DNA of 64,000 nt from NCBI RefSeq assembly GCF_003443895.1, contig NZ_QQOA01000003.1, positions 248,001 through 312,000 on the forward strand, given 5' to 3'. The DNA is from Paraburkholderia phosphatilytica (GTDB lineage Bacteria; Pseudomonadota; Gammaproteobacteria; Burkholderiales; Burkholderiaceae). Positions 1 through 8,863 of this stretch are shown here, piece after piece. Made by a program: the position numbers and the translations under genes. How positions within the stretch are numbered: position 1 is the stretch's first letter; each line of letters begins with the position of its first letter. A model generated the notes under the pieces. The model was given only the letters and a program-made list of their open reading frames with translations. It made no database searches and had not been told where the DNA came from.

Positions 1-1107
1 GCGTACGACGGCCAACGCGACTTCGACAACGCGATCGCGTCGTATCGGGCCGCGCTCGCGCTGCAGCCCGACGCGCCAGCGCTGCACAACAATCTCGCGT
101 ACTCGCTGACCTGCGTCGCACGCTACGACGAAGCGAAAGCGCACTACCAGCGCGCGATCGAACTCGCGCCGTCGCTGTCCGAAGCGCATCATCAGCTCGC
201 GATGATCGCGCTGCGCGACGGCGCGTTTCGCGAAGGCTGGCGCGGCTTCGAGCATCGCAGAACGACGCAGCGCGGCGCGCACGATCACGGCACGCTCGAG
301 TCGGCGGAATGGCGCGGCGAAGCGCTGAACGGCCGGCGCGTCCTGCTCACGCACGACCAGGGCGCCGGCGACCAGATCCAGTTCGTGCGCTATGCGGCGC
401 TGCTCGATGCGCGCGGTGCAAAGGTCGATGTGTGGACGTCGCCGGAACTCGCGGCGCTGTTTTCGCGCGCGGCAGGCGTGAGCAACGTGCTGACCGTGGC
501 GCCCGCGGTTCCGTGCGCGTACGACTACTGGTGTCCGATGATGAGCGTGCCGGGCCGTCTCGACGACGACACGATTCCCGCGGACGTGCCCTACCTGTCC
601 GCCGATGTGAACGCCGCCGCGGCCTGGCGCGAGCGCCTCGCACCGCTCGCGGATGCGCGCAGGAAGATCGGCCTCGTGTGGGCCGGCAACCCGCGTCATC
701 ACCTCGACGCATTCCGGTCCGGTCAGCTCGCGGAACTGCTGCCGCTCGCCGATGCGCCCAATGCCGAATGGTTCGCGCTGCAAAAGGGCGCGGCCGCGCA
801 GCAGCGCGACGATCTGCACGAACGCTGGACGATTCACCCGCTCGAAGCGGAACTGCGCGACTTCGACGCCACCGCGGCCGCGATCGATGCGCTCGATCTC
901 GTGATCACCGTCGATACTTCGGTCGCGCATCTCGCGGGCGCGCTCGGCAAGCCCGTGTGGGTGCTGCTGCCCGCGCAGTCGGACTGGCGCTGGATGCACG
1001 CGCGCGACGACAGCCCGTGGTACCCCACCGCGCGGCTCTTCCGTCAAACCACGCCCGGCGACTGGTCCGCCGTGGTCGCAGATGTGCGCGCGGCGCTGGC
1101 GTCCTGA
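1..1107 (+). CDS. TPR-containing GT9-like glycosyltransferase (3' part)
   Basis: The reading frame is open from the first base, so the start lies outside the window. The first 65 or so codons are TPR-like helices (pattern NNLAYSL...A..HYQRAIELAPS). They are followed by a Rossmann-type glycosyltransferase domain resembling heptosyltransferase family 9, with KIGLVWAGNP for nucleotide-sugar binding, ITVDTSVAHLAGALGKPVW, and a C-terminal SPWYPT...LFRQ segment. This TPR plus GT9-like layout is common in Burkholderia and is usually annotated as tetratricopeptide repeat glycosyltransferase; the acceptor (surface glycan or glycoprotein) is unknown. The first ATG in the window at 202 is internal to a TPR and is not the start. 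It ends 84 bp before a convergent gene, with a hairpin between. Confidence 0.85.
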   Translation, partial: AYDGQRDFDNAIASYRAALALQPDAPALHNNLAYSLTCVARYDEAKAHYQRAIELAPSLSEAHHQLAMIALRDGAFREGWRGFEHRRTTQRGAHDHGTLESAEWRGEALNGRRVLLTHDQGAGDQIQFVRYAALLDARGAKVDVWTSPELAALFSRAAGVSNVLTVAPAVPCAYDYWCPMMSVPGRLDDDTIPADVPYLSADVNAAAAWRERLAPLADARRKIGLVWAGNPRHHLDAFRSGQLAELLPLADAPNAEWFALQKGAAAQQRDDLHERWTIHPLEAELRDFDATAAAIDALDLVITVDTSVAHLAGALGKPVWVLLPAQSDWRWMHARDDSPWYPTARLFRQTTPGDWSAVVADVRAALAS

Positions 1108-1141
1108 CCACGCCTCGCGCCAGATAAAACCCTTCTCTCAC

Positions 1142-1175
1142 GGAGTCCGCGCATCGCACCACGCGCGCGGACTCC
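1142..1175. terminator. Hairpin between convergent genes
   Basis: A perfect 11-bp inverted repeat, GGAGTCCGCGC (1142-1152) and GCGCGGACTCC (1165-1175), encloses a 12-nt loop. It lies between the convergent glycosyltransferase and DUF3597 genes, so it is placed to serve both strands. No strong U-tract follows on either side. Confidence 0.6.
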
Positions 1176-1191
1176 GCTTCCATCAAACGTC

Positions 1192-1611
1192 TCAGCCCAG
1201 CAGATCAGCCGGCAGCTTGCCGCCGTTCGCCGCCAGCGCCTGCATCAGCTGCTTGTGCAGCCAGATGTTCATCGACGCCGAGTCGTTCGTATCGCCGTCG
1301 TATTTCAGCTCCGCCGCGAGCTGCTTGCGATGCTCGAGACTGCTGTCGACGTCGAGCAGCTTCATCGTGTCGACGATCGAATGACGCCAGTCGAGCTTCT
1401 GGCTGTTGCTCGCCGCGAGCTGGTCGAGCACGGCCGCGACGTCGACGTCGGACAGCACGGCGGCGGCGGCCGGTGCGGCTGCGGCAGTTGCGTCGGCCGT
1501 CGCGGCGTCCGCGGTGGCGGCCGGGGTCGGCACCGCTTCGGGAGCGGGCGGCGTCTCGTCTGGTTTCGCGTGACCGAAGAGCTTGCTGACGATGGTTCCG
1601 AAGATACTCAT
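1192..1611 (-). CDS. DUF3597 family protein
   Basis: 139 aa. The N-terminus (MSIFGTIVSKLFGHA) is amphipathic, then comes an Ala/Thr/Pro-rich linker of about 35 residues. The C-terminal domain of about 85 residues contains LDQLAASNSQKLDWRHSIVDT and NIWLHKQLMQALAANGGKLP, the hallmark of the DUF3597 domain (similar to a small helical domain seen beside LysM and peptidoglycan-associated proteins). No signal peptide or membrane helix is evident. The function is not known. It is a single gene, convergent with the glycosyltransferase, and its ATG at 1611 is preceded by a purine-rich stretch. Confidence 0.75.
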   Translation of the reverse strand: MSIFGTIVSKLFGHAKPDETPPAPEAVPTPAATADAATADATAAAAPAAAAVLSDVDVAAVLDQLAASNSQKLDWRHSIVDTMKLLDVDSSLEHRKQLAAELKYDGDTNDSASMNIWLHKQLMQALAANGGKLPADLLG

Positions 1612-1938
1612 GATGGGTGTCCTTTTTCAGGGTGGAAACGGAATGCGAAGTGGGTCCGGCACGCCGGACGCACGCGCATAACGATGAGTAAAGCGAATCG
1701 TTGACACCCCGATGGCGTTCTCGACAATTCTTGACGCAACCGCATGACGCGCAGTCGGGATTGACAAACTTCTGTCGAATCGCCGAAAGCCATGCCGCCG
1801 AAACGGCGAAAACGCGTCGCGCCGCCGTGCCGCCCGATTCCTCTTAAACGCCCGCCACATAAGCGATCGAGCGATTTCGCGGGCCTCTCGCCGGAAGCCG
1901 GTTTGCTCGATCGTCTGCGATCGTGCTAATATGTGCAT

Positions 1939-2079
1939 CGTTCCAACAGCAATTCACCTTCATTCGCGCTCGCGCAATCATCGGTCATCGTTACGGCCGG
2001 TGGGGTTGCGGGTAGTTTTTACACAAGAAGGCTTGTCGGTCTTTTCGGTACGTGACCGGCCTTTTTCGTATCAAGCCTT
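1939..2079 (+). ncRNA. Candidate sRNA or structured proP leader
   Basis: The 790-bp gap before proP has no convincing gene, but a promoter-like pair TTGCTC (1903-1908) and TAATAT (1927-1932), 18 bp apart, precedes a structured segment. A stem GTCGGTC (2035-2041)/GACCGGC (2054-2060) can extend into AAGGC...GCCTT and ends in TTTTT (2062-2066), like an intrinsic terminator. The 8-mer AAGGCTTG (2028-2035) also pairs perfectly with CAAGCCTT (2072-2079), giving a competing longer fold that would absorb the U-tract. That is the layout of a short terminated RNA or of an attenuator upstream of proP. This is inference from sequence only; I recognise no known RNA family. Confidence 0.35.
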
Positions 2080-2404
2080 TCAGTGGCGTCGCTTGACCGG
2101 CTCTGCTTCGCGAGCGCATCTCGCATCACAGCAGCGCGGCAATCAACGTCCTCACGCATTTGCAGCCTCGGCGGCCGAAGTCAGCAAGCCCCGCCGCATG
2201 GCCATGCAGATGCACTGATCACAATTCGAACGAGTGCCATTTCGCGACGAGCATCGCGACGCACCGGCGTTGTCTTTCGAATCGCCGCTGCACGGCAAAG
2301 CGCCCCAGCGGCGACACGCCATCGCCGTCTTCACGAAACCGCACTCATCCAGCAACCGTGGCAGAGCGTTTTTGCGTTCGGCCGCAGTCATCGGAGCTTT
2401 TACC

Positions 2405-3874
2405 TTGACCGCATCCAGCAACGGCTTCTGGCGACACAACGATAACGACAAACGCCTCACCCGCGACGACATCACCGTCGTCGATCACAGTCTCCTCAAA
2501 CGGGCCGTCGGCGCCATGGCGCTCGGCAACGCGATGGAGTGGTTCGACTTCGGCGTGTACAGCTACATCGCCGTCACGCTCGGCAAAGTGTTCTTCCCGT
2601 CGAGCAACCCGTCCGCGCAGCTGATCGCCACCTTCGGCACGTTCGCGGCCGCGTTCCTCGTGCGGCCGGTCGGCGGCATGGTGTTCGGCCCGCTTGGCGA
2701 CCGCATCGGCCGCCAGCGCGTACTCGCGATGACGATGATCATGATGGCGTGCGGCACCTTCGCGATCGGCCTGATTCCGAGCTACGGCTCGATCGGTATC
2801 CTCGCGCCGGTGCTGCTGCTCGTCGCGCGTCTCGTGCAGGGCTTTTCGACGGGCGGCGAATACGGCGGCGCGGCCACCTTCATCGCCGAGTTCTCCACCG
2901 ACCGCCGCCGCGGCTTCATGGGCAGCTTCCTCGAGTTCGGCACGCTGATCGGCTACGTGCTCGGCGCGGGCACGGTCGCGGTGCTGACCGCGACGCTGTC
3001 GCAGGAGCAGCTGCTGTCCTGGGGCTGGCGCGTACCGTTCTTCATCGCCGGGCCGCTCGGGCTGATGGGTCTGTACATCCGGCTCAAGCTCGAGGAAACG
3101 CCGGCGTTCAAGAAGGAAGCCGAACTGCGCGAGGCCGAAGAGAAGGCGCGCGAAAAGCACACGTTCGCGCAGCTGCTCGCCGGGCAATGGAAGGCGCTCC
3201 TCACCTGCGTGGGTCTGGTGCTGATCTTCAACGTCACCGACTACATGGCCCTGTCGTATCTGCCGAGCTATCTGTCGGCAACGCTGCACTTCAACGAAAC
3301 GCACGGCCTCTTCCTCGTGCTGCTCGTGATGGTACTGATGATGCCGATGACGCTCTACGCCGGCCGTCTGTCCGACCGGCTCGGCCGTCGCCCGGTGATG
3401 CTGGCGGGCTGCGTGGGCCTGTTTGTGCTGTCCATTCCCGCGCTCCTGATGATCCGCACGGGCGCGGTGCTGCCGGTGTTCGGCGGCCTGCTGATACTCG
3501 GCGCGCTGCTGTCGTGCTTCTGCGGCGTGATGCCGTCCGCGCTGCCGGCGCTGTTCCCGACGCGCATCCGCTACGGCGCGCTCGCGATCGGCTTCAACGT
3601 GTCGGTGTCGCTGTTCGGGGGCACGACGCCGCTCGTCACTGCGTGGCTCGTCGAGCGCAGCGGCAACCTGATGATGCCGGCGTACTACCTGATGGCCGCA
3701 TCGCTGATCGGCGTCGTGTCGGTGCTCGCCGCACGCGAAAGCGCGCGCCGTCCGCTGCCGGGCTCGGGCCCGTGCGTCGCGACGCATGCGGAAGCGCACG
3801 CAGTGCTGCGCGGCGAACACGAGGCCGCGGCCTTCATCGACGAGTACGAAACCGCGCAGGCAGTACGCGCGTAA
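2405..3874 (+). CDS. proP: ProP-type osmolyte/proton symporter (MFS)
   Basis: 489 aa when started at TTG 2405, which has GGAG eight bases upstream (2393-2396); the longer frame from 2234 adds 57 residues with no RBS and no family character. The product begins MTASSNGFWRHNDNDKRLTRD and shows the metabolite:H+ symporter signature: NAMEWFDFGVYSY in TM1, PLGDRIGRQRVL in loop 2-3, QGFSTGGEYGGAA in TM4 and SDRLGRRPVM in loop 8-9, with 12 predicted membrane segments. ProP imports proline, glycine betaine and related osmolytes with protons. The C-terminus ends EYETAQAVRA and lacks the obvious coiled coil of long E. coli-type ProP. The structured leader at about 1939-2079 may regulate it. Confidence 0.85.
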   Translation: MTASSNGFWRHNDNDKRLTRDDITVVDHSLLKRAVGAMALGNAMEWFDFGVYSYIAVTLGKVFFPSSNPSAQLIATFGTFAAAFLVRPVGGMVFGPLGDRIGRQRVLAMTMIMMACGTFAIGLIPSYGSIGILAPVLLLVARLVQGFSTGGEYGGAATFIAEFSTDRRRGFMGSFLEFGTLIGYVLGAGTVAVLTATLSQEQLLSWGWRVPFFIAGPLGLMGLYIRLKLEETPAFKKEAELREAEEKAREKHTFAQLLAGQWKALLTCVGLVLIFNVTDYMALSYLPSYLSATLHFNETHGLFLVLLVMVLMMPMTLYAGRLSDRLGRRPVMLAGCVGLFVLSIPALLMIRTGAVLPVFGGLLILGALLSCFCGVMPSALPALFPTRIRYGALAIGFNVSVSLFGGTTPLVTAWLVERSGNLMMPAYYLMAASLIGVVSVLAARESARRPLPGSGPCVATHAEAHAVLRGEHEAAAFIDEYETAQAVRA

Positions 3875-3968
3875 CTGGCAACGCGCCGTACGTGTGAGCG
3901 CGCGGAACACGGCTCGCACGCACGGCAAAGCGCTGCGCAGATCAACCGCAAGCGCCGCTGCAGCAGCG

Positions 3969-4475
3969 TCACTCCACCAGCGTCTTCAACGACGCCCGCA
4001 CATCGGCGCCGTCGATCTCCAGCTTCCCCGCGGAGATCGGCAGCGTGAACCGGCGGCGCCCCGCGCTGCCCGGGTTCACGTAGAGCACGCCGTCGCGCGT
4101 TTCGACGGACGGCTTGTGCGAATGTCCGCTCACGACGACGCCGATCCCCTCCGCCCGCAAGTCGAGATCGAGCCTGCGCAGATCGTGCAGGTCGTGAATC
4201 ACGAGGATCGTCACCTGCTGCACGCGTAGCGTCGTGTAGTGCGGCAGCGCGTCCGCCCAGTCGCCGACGTCGTTGTTGCCGCGCACGACGGTGAGCGGCG
4301 TGCCCGGCGTGACGCTCGACAGTTCGTCGAGCACGCTGGCTTTGCAGATATCGCCGGCATGGATCAGCGCATCGCAGCCTTCGAGCCACGCCAGTGCTTC
4401 GGGACGCACGAGATCGTGCGTATCGGAGATCAAGCCGATCCGCGACGCCGATGGAAGTTCGGGCTGACGGTGCAT
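3969..4475 (-). CDS. YfcE/MJ0936-like metallophosphoesterase
   Basis: 168 aa, full length for the small Metallophos_2 phosphodiesterases. Metal-ligand motifs appear in order: GLISDTHD (residues about 14-21), HAGDIC (about 40-45), RGNNDV (about 65-70), IHD in the middle, GHSHKP (about 118-123) and NPGSAGRRR. Family members hydrolyse phosphodiesters in vitro with Mn2+ or Ni2+; the physiological substrate here is unknown. It is cytoplasmic, with no signal peptide. It is followed on the same strand by nothing and preceded by the membrane protein gene 36 bp upstream, so the two may be co-transcribed. Confidence 0.85.
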   Translation of the reverse strand: MHRQPELPSASRIGLISDTHDLVRPEALAWLEGCDALIHAGDICKASVLDELSSVTPGTPLTVVRGNNDVGDWADALPHYTTLRVQQVTILVIHDLHDLRRLDLDLRAEGIGVVVSGHSHKPSVETRDGVLYVNPGSAGRRRFTLPISAGKLEIDGADVRASLKTLVE

Positions 4476-4511
4476 GAGCGATGGAGACGCGAGGTGCGGG
4501 ACGAACTCCCG

Positions 4512-5420
4512 TTATACGGGATCATCGCGGCCGGAATCAACCTCGCAGGCAGTCTGTTGTGACGCTTCGGCGCCAGCGTCATCGCTTTCGATCACGCCCA
4601 GCGCACCCGTGTCCGCCGCCCCGGCCTGCACCTCCACCGCGTCCGGCAACGCGTGCGTACCGTGAGACGCCAGCCTCAACACGTACCGGCTCACGCCCTG
4701 CACCGCGACCGACACCACGGCCGCCGCCGCGAACGCACCCACGATGCCGAGCGACGGCAGCAGCCACACCACCGCGACGAAGAACGCGGCGAACGATGCG
4801 CGCCCGACCACCATCCCGCGCATCAGCAGCGCAACCGGATCGGCGCCGTGCGCGCGCTGCGTCGACACGGCGAGCACGATGCCGAGCAGCGGAAACACCG
4901 ACAGCACGCCGCTCCACGCAGCACCCAGCGACGCCGACAACGCCGTCACCGCAAGCGTCAGCGCCGCGCCCGCGACCATGCGCAGCACGAGGTCGACGTT
5001 CGTGCCCTTCGCGCCCGCGGGCGCATGCTTCACGCGCGGCAGGAACGTCTGTGAAATCGCGACCGCGATGCACGCAATGACGACCGAACCGCCGACGCCC
5101 GCCGGCCAGCGCGCAAGCCCCACCGCGACGCACGACCAGCCCGCGCAACCCGCGACCAGCGCGAGCGGCCACGCGCGTCGGCGCGACGCCCATGCGTAGC
5201 TGAGATTGAACGCTTCCGATGCGGCGATCGCCGCGATCGACGCCGCCGACGCATGCGCGGCGAACGCCGGTCCGCGATCGAGCGCGAGCAGCAGCACGAT
5301 CGGGCCGGACACGACCGGCAGCCCCGCGAGCCAGCCCGCCACCGACGGCCCCCAGATGCGGCCGGCAAAGGTCAGCATCGCGAGGAACGCGGGGACGAGC
5401 GCAAGCTTCAGGATCAGCAT
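4512..5420 (-). CDS. Integral membrane protein of unknown function
   Basis: 302 aa from the ATG at 5420 (MLILKLALVPAFLAML), which begins directly in a membrane helix; the frame can be read 22 codons further upstream but that extension is Pro/Ala-rich with no family look. Eight to nine hydrophobic segments run to about residue 255, followed by an acidic, Ala-rich cytoplasmic tail ending SGRDDPV. Glycine/proline-rich loops such as WLAGLPVVSGPIVLLLALDRGP occur near the N-terminus, but I recognise no named transporter motif. It sits between the phosphoesterase and the GGDEF/EAL gene, all on the minus strand. Confidence 0.6.
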   Translation of the reverse strand: MLILKLALVPAFLAMLTFAGRIWGPSVAGWLAGLPVVSGPIVLLLALDRGPAFAAHASAASIAAIAASEAFNLSYAWASRRRAWPLALVAGCAGWSCVAVGLARWPAGVGGSVVIACIAVAISQTFLPRVKHAPAGAKGTNVDLVLRMVAGAALTLAVTALSASLGAAWSGVLSVFPLLGIVLAVSTQRAHGADPVALLMRGMVVGRASFAAFFVAVVWLLPSLGIVGAFAAAAVVSVAVQGVSRYVLRLASHGTHALPDAVEVQAGAADTGALGVIESDDAGAEASQQTACEVDSGRDDPV

Positions 5421-5499
5421 CGACGGGGCTCCGGCGGCGAAAGGAACGGCAGCGGGAAGAAAGAGAGGATGGGCACGGCGGCCCATTATCCGCGATGCG

Positions 5500-8400
5500 T
5501 CAGGTCCGCGCGAGCGTCTTCACGGGCGGGCGCGCCGGCGTGTGCTGCTCGAAGTGCGAGATGAACACCTGCGCCTGCTCGCCCGGCATCGGCTTCGCGA
5601 AGTAGTAGCCCTGGATCAGGTTGCAGCGATGCGCGACGAGGAACTCGATCTGCTCGGGCGTCTCGACGCCTTCCGCAACGACCGTGAAATCCAGCGTGCG
5701 CGCGAGCGCGAGAATCGCGCGGATGATCGCTTCGTCCGCGCGGCTCTTGCCGATGCCGCGCACGAACGAGATGTCCACCTTCAGGCGGTCCGCCTTGAAG
5801 TTGCGGATATAGGCAAGGCTCGAATAGCCGGTGCCGAAGTCGTCGATCGCGATGCCGACGCCGATGTCGCGCAGCGCATGCAGCGCGTCGATCGCGCCAT
5901 GTGCGACGAGCGCGCTTTCGGTGATCTCGAGCTCGAGCCGCTCCGGGTTCAGCGCGGTGTGCTTCAGCACGCGCCGCACCACGTCGCAGAAGTCGCCGCC
6001 GCCGAACTGCCGCGCCGACACGTTGACCGACATGCGCAGCTGCGGGAACGTGCTCTCCCACGCCTTCGCCTGCGTGCAGGCCTCGTAGAGCACCCATTCG
6101 CCGAGCGCCGAGATCAGGCCGTTCTCCTCCGCGACCGGGATGAAGAGCGCCGGGCTGATCGAGCCCAGCTCCGGGTCGATCCAGCGCAACAGCGCCTCGA
6201 CGCCCGTCACGGTGCCCGAGCGCAGATCGATCTGCGGCTGGTAGTACAGATGGAACTCGCCGTTGCGCAGCGCGAGCCGCATCCGGCGCGACATCGCGAT
6301 CCGCTCTTCCGCCGCATACGCGAGTGCCGGTTCGAAGCGGTGTACGCCGTTGCGGCCATTCGTCTTCGCGCGGTACATCGCGAAATCGGCGTTCTTCAGC
6401 AGCGTCTCGGCATCGCGGCCATCGCGCGGGAACATCGCGACGCCGACGCTCGATTCGACATGCAGCTCGATGCCGTCGATCCGGAACGGGTCGTCGAGTT
6501 CGTTGCGGATGCGCGCGAGCACGTCGTCGACGCGCCGGTCCATGCCGCGGCCGCCGGCGTCGCTGATCAGCATCACGAACTCGTCGCCGCCATAGCGCGC
6601 CAGCATGTCGCGCGGACCGATGCAGCCGACGAGCCGTTGCGCGACGTCGCGCAGCAGCCGGTCGCCGGCGCTGTGCCCGAGGCTGTCGTTGACGTCCTTG
6701 AAGTGGTCGACGTCCATGAACAGCACCGCGAGCTCCGTCTCCGCATGCGGCCCCGCCCTGCGCTCGACGAGCGCCGCGTCGAGCCGGTCATGCAGCATCG
6801 TACGGTTCGGCAGCGAGGTCAGCGCGTCGTAATGCGCCTGCGTATGCAGCTGGTCCCGCGACTGCACGAGCTCGGTCACGTCGTTGACCACGCTGATGTG
6901 ATGCGTGACGACGCCATGCTCATCGCGCACCGGCGCGATATACAGCTGGTTCCAGAACAGCGACCCGTCCTTGCGGTAGTTGCGCACGAGCGTCGTCACT
7001 TCGCGCTCCGCGACGAGCGCGCGGCGGATCTCGGCGATGCCGGTCTGATCGCGGTCGTCGTTCTGCAGGAAGCGGCAGTCGCAGCCGACCACATCGCCCC
7101 ATGCATAGCCGGTGATCCGCTCGAACGCCGGGTTCGCATAGCGGATCATGTTGCCGGACGGTCCCGGCTCGGTGATCAGCACCGCGTTGACGATCGCGTC
7201 GAGCGCCCGGCTGCGCAACCGCAGCGCGAGCTCGGCGTCCTTCTGGTCGGAGATGTCGTCGTAGCAGGTCAGCACGCCGGTCGTGCGGCCGTGCGAGTCG
7301 CGCAGCGGCGTCTTGGTCTTGCGCAGCCAGTGGCCGCGCTGGTCGCCGAGCGTGCGGCGCTCTTCGTAACGCAGCACCTTGCCGGTCGCGAGCACCTGTT
7401 CGTCGAGCATCCGCGTTTCCGGCGCGTTCTCGTGCCACGGCATGTCGTGGTCGGTGAGTCCTGCCACCGCATCGACGTTGGCAATGCCCGCGTCGTCCGC
7501 GAAGGCCTGGTTGCAGCCCACGTAGCGCAGCGCCGCGTCTTTCCAGAAGATCCGGTGCGGCACGCTGTCGAGCACGGTTTCGAGCATGCGGTTCGATTGC
7601 TGCAATGCGTCTTTCGCCTGCTCGTGGCCGGTCACGTCGATCGCGGTGATGAAGCACGCGTCGTGACGGCCATAGCGCAGCAGGTGATACGTCACCTGCG
7701 CGAAGAGCTGCGTGCCGTCGCGGCGAATGTGCGGGACCACGCCGGCCGAGCCGCTGCCCGTCGGCATTTCGACGAACGACTTCAGCCGCTCCTGCAGCTT
7801 GAGCACCAGTTCAGGCGCGACGATCGCCGTGGCGGCCAGCCGCTCGAACTCGCTGCGCGTATAGCCATACTGCTGGCAGGCCGCGTCGTTCACGGCGAGC
7901 ACCCGCAGCGTGCGGACGTCATGGATCAGCATCGCGAGCGGATGCTGTTCGAAGTACTCGCGAAAGCGCGCTTCCGCCTCTTCAGCGACGATCCGCACGC
8001 GCTCGCGCGACAGCGCGGCGCGATGGCTCGCGAAAAAGCCGTAGATCAGGAACACCACTGCGGCGGTGGCCGCGATCGCGAGCCCGGTGCGTTCCGTCGC
8101 GAGGTGCTGCGCGGTCGTTTCCGCGTTGCGGCCAATGATGCGGTCCTCGTTCGCGCGCAGCGTCATCAGCCCGGTCAGGATGCCGTTCAGCGTCTGGTTC
8201 GCGACCAGCAGTTCGCCGCCATCCACGACGATCCGTTCGCCGTTGCGTTGCGCGGATTGGGTCACGCCCTCGAGCTGCCGCTCCCACTGCGCGGTGGCAG
8301 TTCGCAGCGAGCGCACCGTCACGAGGCTGTCGGGCCGGTTCCGGTACGCGACTTCGAGGCCGTCGTAGAAGCGCGCCGCCATGCCGGCGCGTGCGATCGG

Positions 8401-8664
8401 CCACGCATACGACTCCCAGCGCGTCGTGCCGAGGCCTTTCAGGAAGTCGGCGTTCGCGGCGACATGGAGCGCCTGGAGCTTCTGGACCTGGTCCTTGATG
8501 CTGAGCGCGTGCATGAGCTCGAGGTCGGCCCGCGCGCGCGCCGCGAATACCTCGAAGGTCGCCGTGACGATAACGCCCACGGCGATGACGCTCACCAGTG
8601 CGGTGATGAACAGGGTCCGGAAGCGCGCCGCGAAGCGGCGCGCTTCACTCGATACTTGCAGCAT
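5500..8664 (-). CDS. Membrane-bound PAS-PAS-LOV-GGDEF-EAL c-di-GMP enzyme
   Basis: 1054 aa. Order: TM1 (about 17-40), periplasmic helical region (about 41-190), TM2 (about 193-212), two PAS domains (about 225-345 and 350-470), a LOV-type PAS (about 480-600), GGDEF (about 615-780) and EAL (about 790-1045). The LOV segment carries GCDCRFLQ with the adduct cysteine at residue 530, plus NYRKDG and FWNQLYIAPVRD as in flavin-binding LOV domains; the usual signalling Gln near the end reads Val (HISVVNDVTE). The cyclase motif YGGDEF (692-696) is intact, but the residues before it are GPRD, so no RxxD inhibitory site. EAL residues are intact: EALLRW (E823), ELEITES, IDDFGTGYSS, KVD, VVAEGVET, QGYYFAKP. 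Both activities are possible; phosphodiesterase is well supported. It probably links light, redox or a periplasmic cue to c-di-GMP. Confidence 0.9.
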   Translation of the reverse strand: MLQVSSEARRFAARFRTLFITALVSVIAVGVIVTATFEVFAARARADLELMHALSIKDQVQKLQALHVAANADFLKGLGTTRWESYAWPIARAGMAARFYDGLEVAYRNRPDSLVTVRSLRTATAQWERQLEGVTQSAQRNGERIVVDGGELLVANQTLNGILTGLMTLRANEDRIIGRNAETTAQHLATERTGLAIAATAAVVFLIYGFFASHRAALSRERVRIVAEEAEARFREYFEQHPLAMLIHDVRTLRVLAVNDAACQQYGYTRSEFERLAATAIVAPELVLKLQERLKSFVEMPTGSGSAGVVPHIRRDGTQLFAQVTYHLLRYGRHDACFITAIDVTGHEQAKDALQQSNRMLETVLDSVPHRIFWKDAALRYVGCNQAFADDAGIANVDAVAGLTDHDMPWHENAPETRMLDEQVLATGKVLRYEERRTLGDQRGHWLRKTKTPLRDSHGRTTGVLTCYDDISDQKDAELALRLRSRALDAIVNAVLITEPGPSGNMIRYANPAFERITGYAWGDVVGCDCRFLQNDDRDQTGIAEIRRALVAEREVTTLVRNYRKDGSLFWNQLYIAPVRDEHGVVTHHISVVNDVTELVQSRDQLHTQAHYDALTSLPNRTMLHDRLDAALVERRAGPHAETELAVLFMDVDHFKDVNDSLGHSAGDRLLRDVAQRLVGCIGPRDMLARYGGDEFVMLISDAGGRGMDRRVDDVLARIRNELDDPFRIDGIELHVESSVGVAMFPRDGRDAETLLKNADFAMYRAKTNGRNGVHRFEPALAYAAEERIAMSRRMRLALRNGEFHLYYQPQIDLRSGTVTGVEALLRWIDPELGSISPALFIPVAEENGLISALGEWVLYEACTQAKAWESTFPQLRMSVNVSARQFGGGDFCDVVRRVLKHTALNPERLELEITESALVAHGAIDALHALRDIGVGIAIDDFGTGYSSLAYIRNFKADRLKVDISFVRGIGKSRADEAIIRAILALARTLDFTVVAEGVETPEQIEFLVAHRCNLIQGYYFAKPMPGEQAQVFISHFEQHTPARPPVKTLART

Positions 8665-8863
8665 GAGTACTCGCGCGCCGGCGGCCTGGGTAAAGGCTCA
8701 TGGTGCCGGCAAAGAAAGGGATAATCTCCGCCCGGTTTAACGGCATCCGGCGGCAGGTTCTTGAGTTGACGGCGCGGGTTCGGAAACGGGTGTTCTGCGG
8801 CCGAAATTCGGGGCAGAAATTCGGGCCGGGAATGCGGACCGGAGCGGGCGCGGCGGCGTGGCG

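Noticed and set aside
5206-8724. Plus-strand open frame of 1172 codons
   Set aside because: It is the antisense shadow of the GGDEF/EAL gene; composition is Arg/Ala/Val/Glu-rich with no domain, while the minus strand has full catalytic motifs.
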